From NCBI GenBank assembly GCA_009599575.1, contig VWND01000003.1, forward strand, positions 944,001 through 1,008,000: DNA of 64,000 bases, in the 5' to 3' direction. Numbering within the stretch: position 1 is the stretch's first letter; the number at the start of each line of letters is the position of its first letter. The notes beneath the pieces are model-generated. The model searched no databases. It saw only the letters and a list, made by a program, of their open reading frames with translations, and was not told where the DNA came from. Source of the DNA: Blumeriella jaapii (Eukaryota > Ascomycota > Leotiomycetes > Helotiales > Drepanopezizaceae). Positions 49,261 to 59,874 of this stretch are shown here, piece by piece. A program made the translations under genes and the position numbers.

Positions 49261-50707
49261 TTTTAAACCTTTCCAAAGGTTTTTTTTTTAAAAGTATAAT
49301 CGCTCTGGTCGGAGTCGTCGTCGGAATCGCTGGAGTCGAAATCGCTGTTTGATTCAAAATCCAAAAGGTAGATTTACTAATTTTTTTTATAAAATCGCTT
49401 TAACCGGTTGGCGGCGAACGTTTTTTTTAATTTTGTTTTATCGAATTTCGTAAGCTTATAATAGTTTTTATTTAATTCGGCCTCGTATATTTCGTAAGGT
49501 CCGAGCCATTTATAATCAAGCTTAATATCGGCCGATTTATCGATAGCGCGCTGAACGTCGTAAATTAAAACCAAATCTTTTTTTTTAATTAGCGTTTTTT
49601 TTAAAACTTTGGTTTTATTCCAAACTTTTTTAATTGTTTTTTTATACTTTTTTTTTTTTAAAATTATTTTTTTCATATTTATATCGCGGTAATTTAGCTG
49701 TTTAAATCTTATTGCTAATAAATCAGCTTTCGTTTTTATTTTGACCACGTTATAAAACTTTTATATAAGTCATTTTGTTTTTAAAAGCAATCGAGCGTTT
49801 CTGCCGTATTAAATAAAAAATAAGGTTATTTTAGTAGAGGCGTATATATATATGCGCATAGCAAAAAGCATTTCCGAGAATTTCCGCGATTAACGTTTAT
49901 AACCTTTTCGAATAGCTTTTGAAAAGCCGTTAAAAATATTCTTATAGCTTCGTTCCACGGATCCGTTACTTTTCGAATTATAGGCTGAAATTTAAATGCG
50001 CTAAATTTCGTATTTTTTATAAAAATCTTAATAACGCTTTTGTTTTCGAATTTATTATCGACGTTTAATTTGCTAAACAAACCGTATCGACAAACAACGT
50101 TTTTCTAAAAAAAAGTCGCTATAACTTCGGAAATAGCGTTTCGGAAAGGTCGCTTTTTAAATTATTTAAATAAATCGTTAATAACGAATACGAAGCATAT
50201 ATAACCGCGATCGATAGTTAATACGCGTATAACGTCGAAATTGACTTTTTTTTATATTTTAAAAAATTACGTCGAATATAATAAATTTTTTTTTCGGCCA
50301 GGTTTCCGTTTTTAATAAAAAATGCAACTTTTAACGAAAGCTTTGCAATTTTCGAAACATTTTTTTTATTAAAAATCGTTTTTGATTCGGTAATAAATGG
50401 CTTCAGCTTTTTTATAAAACATTTTTTCGTAAGCTTTTTTTATAATTTAAAACTTATCGGCTTTATTATTTACTACTAAGCGTTTTTAATATATATTATT
50501 TTTTATTTTATACAGCTTTTTATCGGCTAAAATATAATCGAAAGCTTGGTTTTTAAATAATTTAAACTAATAATTTAATACGCTAAATAATTTAAACAAA
50601 ATGGTTAAGTAGTATGCGATTAAATAAAAATCGTCGGTTTTGTAATTATCGATTAAAAGTTTATTTTTGTCGCTAATCGGCTTATTCCGATCGTTTTCGG
50701 TTAAATC

Positions 50708-50742
50708 CATTCGCGGTGCCAACCGAAATAATAACGCGAATG
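50708..50742 (-). repeat. 35-nt palindromic repeat, copy A2-3 (RNase H-integrase linker)
   Basis: CATTCGCG...CGCGAATG, 35 nt, 28 bp from the next copy. Confidence 0.85.
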
Positions 50743-50770
50743 CTTTTTCGGCCCGAAAATTAATATTTTT

Positions 50771-50805
50771 TATTCGCGGTGCCAGCCGAAATGGCAACGC
50801 GAATG
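50771..50805 (-). repeat. 35-nt palindromic repeat, copy A2-2, best preserved
   Basis: Arms ATTCGCG-G-TGCCA and TGGCA-A-CGCGAAT pair over 13 nt with a single mismatch, loop GCCGAAA. Taken as closest to the ancestral repeat. Confidence 0.87.
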
Positions 50806-52712
50806 GTTTTAGTTTTATAAAACCCAAAGCGCAAATAGCGAAGCAGCCGATTTCGTTAGCAATTTACTCGTTAATATTTTATTCGTTTTATTTAGCGAAA
50901 TTAAACGGATAAAAACGTTTTCGTTTGGAAAAGCCGTTTGCCGCTGTATTAATTATTTTTTTAATATATTTGATTTCGAAGTTTATAAATCGCATTTAAG
51001 CTATTTAATTAATAACGAGCGTTTTTAGTAGATTATTAGCTTTTCCATTTAGTTGGTCGACAAAAACTTTTGCGTTTATTTCCAAAATAAAATATACGCC
51101 GTATAATTCGCTTTTTATTTTTTATTATTTTAAAAGCGCCTCGATATTCTCGTTTAATAGCATCGTAGCGTATTTCCGCGAAGGATTATAAGTCGCTTTC
51201 GAATCGTAAAAAATATCGTTTTTTGTTTTTATCGATTTATTATAATATAACTTTTCAACCGAAAATATTAGCGTCGATAATCAGAATAATTTCTTTTGCG
51301 TTTGGGCTGTAATCGATTCGCATAAGCGATAAGGCCGATAAAAGATCGTTTTTAAAGATTTCTATAGCTTTGCTCTGTTTTTTTTTCCAAACGAAATCGA
51401 TTCTTTTTTTTATCGTAGCGTAAATAAATGCGGCCTTTTAAAAAAAGTTTTTAATTTAATTGCGATAATAAATTATAACGCTAATAAAAGCTCTGGCTTC
51501 GATAATATTTTTATATTTTTTTTATTCGCAGATTTTTTTAATTTTTTTTCGTTAAAAATAACGGTCAGCGCTATCAGTTATATAGCCAACGATATTTATT
51601 TCGGGCATACAGAATTTTGATCGAAAGCCAATAATAGCTTTGGCTTTTTCGAAACAAATTATAACTTTGTCGATGTTTTGAATATGTTTTATTACATAAC
51701 GTTAAATTTCAAAAAAAATCTTTTTATTATTGTAATATAATCTGGGCCTTTTATTCCGACGTCGTTAACGTAAAGCAAAGCAATATCGGAAATGCAAGTT
51801 ATAAGAATTTTATATACGACTTTTACGAATTAAGCGATTAAATTAGTGGCTCCTATAAGTATTTTCGTTATACGCAGTAAACCGATTAAAATTTGAATTG
51901 CTGTTATATTTCGAAATCGTAGATTAAGTATTAAATGGTCGTAGCCGGAAAACAAATCGAAAAAAAAAGCGATTATTAGTTTTGCGAATTCGTTTAAAAA
52001 TTAATCGACGTTGGGTGGTACGTTGGCGTTTCGTATCGTTATTTTGTTTATTTCGACGACTGCGGTAATAAATTTATAAATGCTTTTTTTTTTTTTCGTA
52101 ATAATAAACTATTTGTTTTTGTATAAGCCGTGGCAGAATTCGAAAATTTTTTGTTTAATTCGCTTTTTCAGCATTTCGACTATTTTATTCTGGAAAGCTT
52201 TAAGGACTGAAAAAGTCTTTTTTTGCCAGGCTTTGTAAAACACGGTTTTAATATCGATATAAAGCGTAACGTTAAAGTTAAATTGGCCCATTTCGGTAAA
52301 ATCGAAAGCTATAGCCTTTTTTCGGTTGCGTAAAACTTCGTATAACTTTTTTTTTTTTTGGCAGAAATTGAATTCCGATTGCTAAATTATCAAATCGTTT
52401 TTTTATAAATCGGCTGTCAAATAATAAGCTGGAAAATCGGCCGGTAATAAATTCTTCGAGCTTGCTAATAATTAATTAGGATGGTTTTATTGCTTTATCC
52501 TTTTCAAACCAATCGTTTATTTTTCCGGGAATATTTCCACCGGATTCGCTAAGATTTACGAATCGTATTTTATCAGTTTTGCGCTTATAAAAAATACTAA
52601 TATTAATATAAAAAAGTAGAATATATAAGTCGGGTTTATTTAATATAAAAACGAAATCTTCGGAATTTTTATTTCCGAGTTAATAGCCAAAAATATTAAT
52701 ATTAACCAATTT

Positions 52713-52747
52713 TATTCGCGGTGCTATTTCGATTAATAACGCGAATG
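52713..52747 (-). repeat. 35-nt palindromic repeat, copy A2-1 (protease-RT linker)
   Basis: TATTCGCG...CGCGAATG, 35 nt, same site as A1 11383-11417. Confidence 0.85.
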
Positions 52748-53639
52748 TTTTTGGCTGAGTGTTTTCCAGGTTTTGTTATAACTCAGCGTTTGTTTTAGAA
52801 CTAAAGCCGATTATTCGTTTTCTGATAAAACGTCGATTAGAAAAACTTTATCGCCGACAACGATGATTTGATTTTGAAAAAATCGGTTTTAGTTTCAAAA
52901 AAAAGCTTTCATTTGGCCGTTTTCGGTATATTTAAAACTGACGAAACTTTCTAAGATTTAGAATATTCCAAAAATAATAAAATAAAAGCATTTTTTTATT
53001 ATTAAAAAGTTTCTATAAATAATAATACTTTTAACGTCGATTTTTATATTTCGTATAATTTTATTAAACTTAATAGTGTTTTTATTAACGGTAATATAAA
53101 TCATTCGCTTATTAATAATAATCGGAACATTATTGGCTTCGGCTGTTTTCTGATTCATACAATTGACTTCGGCTCCATTATCGAATAAAACGAGGGCTGT
53201 CGTGCTTTTCTTAAATATTGTTTTTATTTTTAGCGCTTTTATAGCCGTATAAAAGCAGTTTCGTCGTTTTGATTTTTGGGTCTTTATAGCGAAAGCTAAA
53301 AGGCTGACTTTTTCCGAGGATTCCTTTTTATCGGCTAAGTTAATTACGATATTATAAATTTTTTTCTAGTTTTTTTTTAATTCAAAATCGTTTCTTTCTC
53401 GAATGATTTTAACCTTTTCGTTTTTTTTTAATACAGAAATCTGTTTATTAATAATTTTATCGAATTTTTTTCCTATATTAAATAAATCGCTGAATTTTAA
53501 TTTAATTTTTTATTTTATGATTTTTTTAATAGCTTCGTCGACTGCTTCGGAGCTAATGTATTTATCGATCCATTTCTCGCTTCGCATTAATAGAGGGCGC
53601 TTAAAAACTGGTATTTTCTGAATAATTTAAACCGGAGTG

Positions 53640-55840
53640 TCGGTGTCGATATTTTTTATATCGTCGTTAATTTTTTCTATTATAAGCGTTTTTTTAATAG
53701 TTTTATCGGTTTTTTTTCGAATTCCAAAATTTTTTTTTTTCTCGATTCTGACGTTTTTTTTCACGCTTATTGGCTTGGCGAATGGAACAAAAGCATTTTG
53801 CTTTTTTATGGTTCGCTGGCTTAATTATATAGCTATAATATTTGCAAATGCGATACTTGTATTAGCAATATATGTATTTGATTTTTATTTATACACTTAG
53901 ATTTTATTCACGCTTAAGATAAAAGTTTTCTTTTTGATTAATACGCTTTTTAAAATGTTTTCTTTTTTATTAGTAAAAATCGTTTTCGCATTCTTTTTGT
54001 TTTCCAAGCAGTCGTCCTATTCCGTACCTTTTACTTTTAAGCGAATAATATTTAACCAGCTTTGATTTTCAGCTTTATTAAAAAGGCTCATTTCTGCTTC
54101 CGTCGGTCCGAGGCAAATCGCTCCGTATTTATTAATATAATAAATACTATTATTTATACAAAAATTAAATATTTTGCATTCAGAGCGAATATAGGATTTT
54201 TCGCAATGAATTTCTTTATTATCACAAAATTCATATTTAGGGCTACGGGGTCTTTCTTAATAGTTATTTTTATTATTTTGGTAGCCGCGATTCTGATTTC
54301 CGCGTTGATTTCCTTTTTTCTCCTGGTAATCGTTATTATAATTAGTGTTTCGCTGATTTTGATCGCTAGCACGGAAAGGTTGCCATTGGGCAGCTATTAC
54401 TTTTACGATAGCTTAGCGAAGCTAATCACTTCGCGCATTTTAAAAAAAATAATTGTTATAAAAGCTATTTTAGTCGTTTTTATTATCCGAATTAATATAA
54501 AAGAGTTTCTTCTACTGCTGCATAAAACTTTCGACTTTGCTTTAAAGCTTTTGAATCTTAATATCGGTAAATTTTAATACGAGAGTTTCGATATTTTTAT
54601 TAAGCTTTTCCAAGCCTATAAGCTTTGCAGCGCGATTAAATAATATAATAACTGATTGTCTTTTGGCGATTTCGGTAACTTTTAATAATTGGGCATATTC
54701 CTGCATTAAAGCTTCCACGTCTTTTTTGTAAGTAAAGGATAGGGATTTTTCTTAATCTATGGCTTCAATAGTACGTTCGCTTTGGTCTTGCTTAAAAACG
54801 AATTTCACAAATTTAAAATATTAATCGAAGATTTCGAAGTTTTATTTATCAATTTTAAAATGCTTAATAATTTTATTGCGAATGCTGGTTAAAAGGCCAA
54901 GTAAAAACAATCTTTTCTGCTTAATCTCGCTTAAAACCTTTTTGTTAACGAAAACGTAAAAACTCTCGTATAAATACGATAATAAGCTTTGAGTTTTTTG
55001 GCTTAGCGAATTATTATAACAAACTGTTTAAGAAAAGCGATAGTATCGCGAATTTGCTAGCGATCGTAGTTTCGGAATTCCGATTTCAAAACTTTAATTA
55101 GTTTACGCCAATCTCGAGCCTTAATAATCTTTTATTTATTTATCGATTTAATAATATCTTTGGTAGTTGGGTTATAATAGCAAGAGAGTTTATCGAATAT
55201 TTCAGTTTTAAAAACTCCGAAATCCTCACAAGTTTTTTTATATTTTTCGATAAAATCGGTAATATTAGCGCTATTAAATAAAAGTACACCAGAAAAACCA
55301 AAAAAAAGCATGCGACTTCGCATAAAAAAACGAAAAGCGTCGTTGTTTATAGTATTAGCGAAAGTATTGGTAGGGTTTAAGTTAAACGAATAAATGTTTT
55401 CTGAAATTGCAGATTAAAAGTTTTTAATATAAAAAAAATCGTTTTTAATAAGGGAGTTATTAAAAAAGTTTTTGTATTTTCTAAAAAAATTAAATAAAAT
55501 AAAGTTGCGTCCAGACATTTGAATAATATATTAAAAAATTTGTTTTTTAATAAATTAATTGAATTAATATGATATTGCTATATAATCCACGGTTTCGATA
55601 TTCCGTAGCTTAGGCCAATGCACGTATAGCCATTTTCTTACTATTTTTAATAAAAAGCCGCAAATTGTAATTGCTATAATCATAAAGCGTAAAATTAAAA
55701 AATTGAATTCTCGCCAAGCGTTTAACCAAAAAAAATCTAATTTAAAAAGGCCGAGCGCAGCGGTCGAAGCGTACGAACCAATATTCGATTTGTTATTTTT
55801 AAACAAAAAAGCGATTTTCGAGCTTTAAATTTCGCACGAT
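53640..55840 (-). pseudogene. A2 gag remnant
   Basis: Open pieces at 55806-55564 (GSYASTAALGLFKLDFFWLN, HWPKLRNIETVDYIAIS) and 55323-55132 (NSANITDFIEKYKKTCEDFG) lie in one frame and give the clearest view of family A gag. The later part is basic. The plus-strand open frame at 54062-54577 is its shadow. Confidence 0.62.
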
Positions 55841-56093
55841 TCAGAATTGCCTGACCGTAATTTCAAACGTTTCTAAGATATGTTGCATTTTTATAATTTA
55901 ATAACTGTGCGCAAAATAAAAAAAGCTATTAAAGGTTTTTTATATAATACAGCTGCGAACAATATCATATAAAAGGTCCTTTAAGCCGTAGTAGCGAAAT
56001 ATCGAAGTCGACCTTAATTATAAATTTAAAAAATGCATCGGCGAATATATAAAAACGAACACCGAAGTTTAAATCCCTGCGTAGATTATTAAA

Positions 56094-56360
56094 TATAAAA
56101 ATAGGTAGGAAAACCAAATTAATACGGCCATATGTCGGTGAGTAAAATAATCTAGAAAATTTCTAAAAAAAACTGAAGAAAGGAAAAGAAAAATAAATAA
56201 AGGTATGAATTAGACTGCGTGCCTGCGGTATTATCTAAGGGGGTGCCTTGCTCTTATACCTGTTGAAAGTAGTTAGTGGCAGGGGGTCTCGGGGGGGTCC
56301 ATGCCTCGATCATAGCTAAAACTACCAACTCCTATTAACACAGAGTATTACCGTTTTACA
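56094..56360 (-). repeat. 5' LTR of A2 (right copy)
   Basis: 267 bp, best-preserved A LTR: GGGGGGTCCATGCCTCGATC is kept and the outer terminus is an intact TTTTACA. Confidence 0.92.
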
Positions 56361-58400
56361 ATAATTGCAAAGCTTTTGGTTTATTTGACCAAAGCTAACG
56401 TTTTTTACAATTTCATTTCTAAATGTTAGAAGAGTTTCGACCTTTTTATACTAGCTTTTACTATTGCATTAATTTTATAATATTACAGGTAAAACCTTTT
56501 TTGTATATTAAAAACTGACGCTTCCGACGGCGTAGTAGCTTTTATGCTTTCGCAATTTTATAACGACGACTGGCTTCCAATCGCCTACTTCAGCAAAATT
56601 ATAGCTTTCGCAAAGTTAAATTACGTCGTATACGATAAAAAAATGTTCGCAATCGTAAGATTTCTAAGCAATTTTCGTGCTAAACTGGTTAGCTTAATTT
56701 ATTAAATCAAAATTATTACTAATTATAAAGCTTTGAAATATTTTATAACCTTTAAACTTTTAAACGTTCGATAAGCACGCTGGGCCGAGCTTCTCGCCGA
56801 TTACAACTTTTTTATTACGTATAAACCAAATAAACACAACTTTTTAACTGACGCATTAACACGTCGTACGAGCGAATTCGATCGTTAAAACTTTTTTAAA
56901 CGCATTCAGCGCCTGCAAACACTTTTTCGAGCCGATCAAATCGATTATTTTCTTTTGATTAAAAAACTTCGATCTTCCACGGCCTTCGAAACAGCTGTTT
57001 TTATCGTTGAAATAGCTGATTTTTTTTCCGCATTTCGTATCGTTAACCAACTTTTTTACGTTAATCGCACAGCTAGCAGTTTAATAACCTTTCGAAAAAA
57101 AGCTGTACGAAACGCTACGAAAAGAAACGACGATAATAACATTTCGTATATATTTAAACGCGATCTGTTGCTATATTACGGTCGCTTAATAATATCAAAC
57201 GTCGATTATTTTCGTTTGATTTTTGTACGAAAAGTATACGACCAAATTTTTATCGTTTATTTTAGCGTTCGCAAAACTACGCAATTGCTTTCGAACCAAT
57301 ATTATTAGCGAAGTATAATAGCTTTCGTAAAACAATATTATCGCAACTGCCACGCTTATCGAAAAAGTTTTGTTTTAAAAGATAAGCGCTCCGGCTTTTT
57401 TTAGCTTTTTTTTGTTTCTGACCATTTTTGAAAATACGTTATAATAGATTTTTGCAATTTTAACAAAAACAAATACGGTTACGATAACGTATTCGTAATA
57501 ATAAATCGCTTTTTCAAACAAGCTATTTCGATTTTTTGCTATAAAAATATCGACGTTCGAAACCTCGCCAAATTATATATATTCCACGTGTATAAATATT
57601 TTGACTTTCCAAAAAGTATTATTAACGATCGTAGCTTTTAGTATTAGTTTACTTTCTGGTCTGAATTAAACAAAATATTCGATACGTAATTAAAGCTTTC
57701 GACAGCCGTTCATTTTAAACCGACGGTTAAACCGAAATTTACAATTAATATTTGCAAAAACGCTTTCGATTTTTCGTAAATTTTTATTAAAACGATTAAA
57801 GCGAATTTTTCCTAATAATAAATTTCGCTCAAATAGTTTTTTTTTACGAAAATCTAAATGGCTTTTCACTTTTTAAAATTGTATACGATTATATTTTTTA
57901 TACCAATTGAAATTGAAAACTCGATACTTTTTTTTTTTTTAATTTTTTACACAAGCTAAACGCAAACGAAGCTCGTGCGTACGCTCGCCGCTATTACGAC
58001 GCTTAGAACCTTGCCAAATCGTATTTTTAACAAATCCACGATAAAATAAAAAAGAATACGAATAAATCTCGCCGCGCGATCGATTTTAACGTTAGCGATT
58101 ACGTATAATTCGATATGCGTTTATTTCCGACCTTCCGGCCCTTTCGCAAATTCGACAATTCTACAAACGGCCTTTTTAAAATTGTAACCAAAATCTTCGA
58201 CAACGCTTTTAAACTAAATCTTCTTAATATTATAAACGTATACCCAGTTTTTTACGCTAATCGACTGCGTAAAACAGCTGACGACGCGTTTTCAGATCAG
58301 ATTAACCCAACCTTTGAATTTATTAATATAATTAATAAATTTAAATACGAAATCGAAAAATTAATCGCTTGTCGAATGCAGCGAAAAACCCTTTAATACA
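56361..58400 (+). pseudogene. C2 pol, 3' part: RNase H, integrase, chromodomain
   Basis: RNase H starts near 56505 with LKTDASDGVVAFMLSQF and DDWLPIAYFSK. Integrase zinc region at 56955-57308 (YYGRLIISNVDYFRL, VRKTTQLLS), catalytic core to about 57900 with many stops. Chromodomain region at 58115-58396: FRPFRKFDNSTNGLF, VYPVFYANRLRKTADDAF, EYEIEKLIACR-like. The usual VHPVFHV reads VYPVFYA here (His to Tyr twice, C-to-T). Confidence 0.84.
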
Positions 58401-58636
58401 AAGCTTTTTAAATAAGCTTAAATAAAAATCTTACGTAGTATCCCGCGTTTGACTTTATATACGCTTTTTTGAAAATGCGCGACTTTTATTTAGCGTATAA
58501 AAAGCTTCCCGGTTTTTCTGCAAAACTTATAAATTGGCTGAAGGCGTATTCCGAAAATTTAGATTCGTACGATTATTTGAATAGCGACGTACTAATAGAT
58601 AAAAGTTCGAGGGCGCGCTTTTTTCGGACGGAGTAG

Positions 58637-58902
58637 TGTAACGATTTATTCGTTTGCCTTTCGCGTCATCCCAGCAATTACGTATAATTGCAAGCTCCCT
58701 GGTCTCTTGGTAAGTCTCCTTATCAATTATGAAGATTATTTATATATATAAGACATTTTCTCCTTAAAACCTTTGCCTTTTGCAATTATTGATTCTAAAT
58801 GAATATTTTTGTTACAGAATCAAAGGCTCGTTTTCTTATATCATATGAACAAAGCGACCAATTGACTGATCTCCCAGCCCTTCGACTGATTAGATCGTCA
58901 CA
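58637..58902 (+). repeat. 3' LTR of C2
   Basis: 266 bp, ends TTAGATCGTCACA with an intact terminus; one 28-bp unit as in the 5' LTR. Confidence 0.9.
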
Positions 58903-59461
58903 GATAGCGCGTACGATAAAAATCTATAACTAATTAAAAGCGAATTCGAATAAAAGTTTAAAAAATTTATAAAAAAGCATTAAATATGCGAAACTTTGCA
59001 ACGGTTGCATTTTACGCTAAAAAGCTCGAAAACGCAAAAGAGCAAAAAAGCCGCTGTAATATTTTCGCGTAAAATCAAACGGGCGCACCGAAAGCAAATA
59101 GAAGTTAAAAGCATTTTAAAAATTCGCGGCAAACGCGGCGAAAAACAATTAATTAAAAAAAAAAAAGCTAATAAAAAAATAAAAAAAAAGAAAAAAAAAA
59201 GAAATTAAACAGGAAAATAACGGCCATTTTAAAGAAAAAAGCTTTTTCAAACGAAAATGCGAGCGCTACCGAAAACAAAAAAAACAAAACAGCAAAACAG
59301 CTATAATTTACGACCAAAAGCGGAAAAAACAGCTATAATTCACGACCGAAAACGAAAAAAACCGCACGTTATTTCGAAAGCGTAACGCACGCCATATACA
59401 AAAATATACGTACAAAAAAATCAATCGCTTTTAAAAACCAAAAGCTTAGAAAAAAAAATAA
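58903..59461 (+). pseudogene. B2 3' remnant after C2
   Basis: Own DNA of B2 that restarts after the GATAG duplication. A Lys/Arg-rich open piece at 58996-59208 (TLKSSKTQKSKKAAVIFSRK) is read on the plus strand. Unclear whether coding; matches B1 22677-23238. Confidence 0.45.
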
Positions 59462-59874
59462 TATCAAAAACCAATATTACGTATATAAATCAGGTAATCC
59501 GCCAAAATCCTCTGCTTTTTACTAATCTTCGAATAATATTCTTTGCGAATAAGCCGTAGAGGCCGGATAATATTATAAAAATTGAAAATAATATTTAAAT
59601 AAAACATTTTATAAAAATAATTGCTAAAAAATCAATTATTAGAATTATATTAAAAAAAATTAAAAAAAAGTCGGGATAAAGGCTGGAAAGCATACTAAAT
59701 AAGATTCGCTTGGTTTTCTAAGAAATACTTTTTTCGAGGGCCCCACCCTTTCTTTTGTATTTATACACGCCTTCTACTAGAGATATAGAAGGTAGAAATC
59801 AGTCTGATTATCAATCCAACCTTATCTGAGCTTTATTATCTGAACTAGTGTTTCCCTGCCTTTCAATTCTTACA
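59462..59874 (+). repeat. 3' LTR of B2
   Basis: 413 bp. The first base pair reads TATCAA instead of TGTCAG, while the last 150 bp are nearly unmutated (TTTCCCTGCCTTTCAATTC) with an intact TTACA end. Confidence 0.9.

Larger units (their letters stand above)
49260..53450 (-). pseudogene. A2 pol remnant
   Basis: Read on the minus strand: protease C-terminus at 53158-52958 (NQKTAEANNVPII); a pre-RT segment at 52291-52109 (MGQFNFNVTLYIDIKTVFYK, FCHGLYKNK); RT with YVNDV near 51765; RNase H near 51270-51230; integrase at about 50250-49826; and the GPY/F-type integrase C-terminus at 49748-49377 with DLVLIYDVQRAIDKSADIK, WLGPYEIYEAELNK and NRLKRFYKKN. The acidic SDSDDDSD tail follows at about 49330. 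It is less mutated in places than A1 and is the better copy for family assignment. Confidence 0.86.
45070..56360 (-). mobile_element. Gypsy element A2 (11.3 kb, minus orientation), inside C2
   Basis: 267-bp LTRs at 45070-45336 and 56094-56360; 4-bp duplication ATAA at 45066-45069 and 56361-56364. Innermost element of the nest and therefore the latest of the B2-C2-A2 series. Gene order on the minus strand equals A1. Confidence 0.92.
41200..58902 (+). mobile_element. Gypsy chromovirus C2 (6.4 kb own DNA, plus orientation, contains A2), inside B2
   Basis: 266-bp LTRs at 41200-41465 and 58637-58902. Flanks GATAA (41195-41199) and GATAG (58903-58907) are a 5-bp duplication with one difference. 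Own DNA is 41200-45069 and 56361-58902. A2 cut it between RT and RNase H. Confidence 0.92.
34805..59874 (+). mobile_element. Gypsy element B2 (about 7.4 kb own DNA, plus orientation, contains C2 and A2)
   Basis: LTRs 34805-35216 and 59462-59874; perfect TTATT duplication (34800-34804, 59875-59879). Own DNA is 34805-41199 and 58903-59874. Removing C2 (17,703 bp) from 25,070 bp leaves 7,367 bp, the same as B1. Confidence 0.92.

Noticed and set aside
54062..54577. 171-residue plus-strand frame in A2
   Set aside because: Shadow of A2 gag on the minus strand; strongly hydrophobic composition follows from the Lys/Asn/Arg-rich sense.
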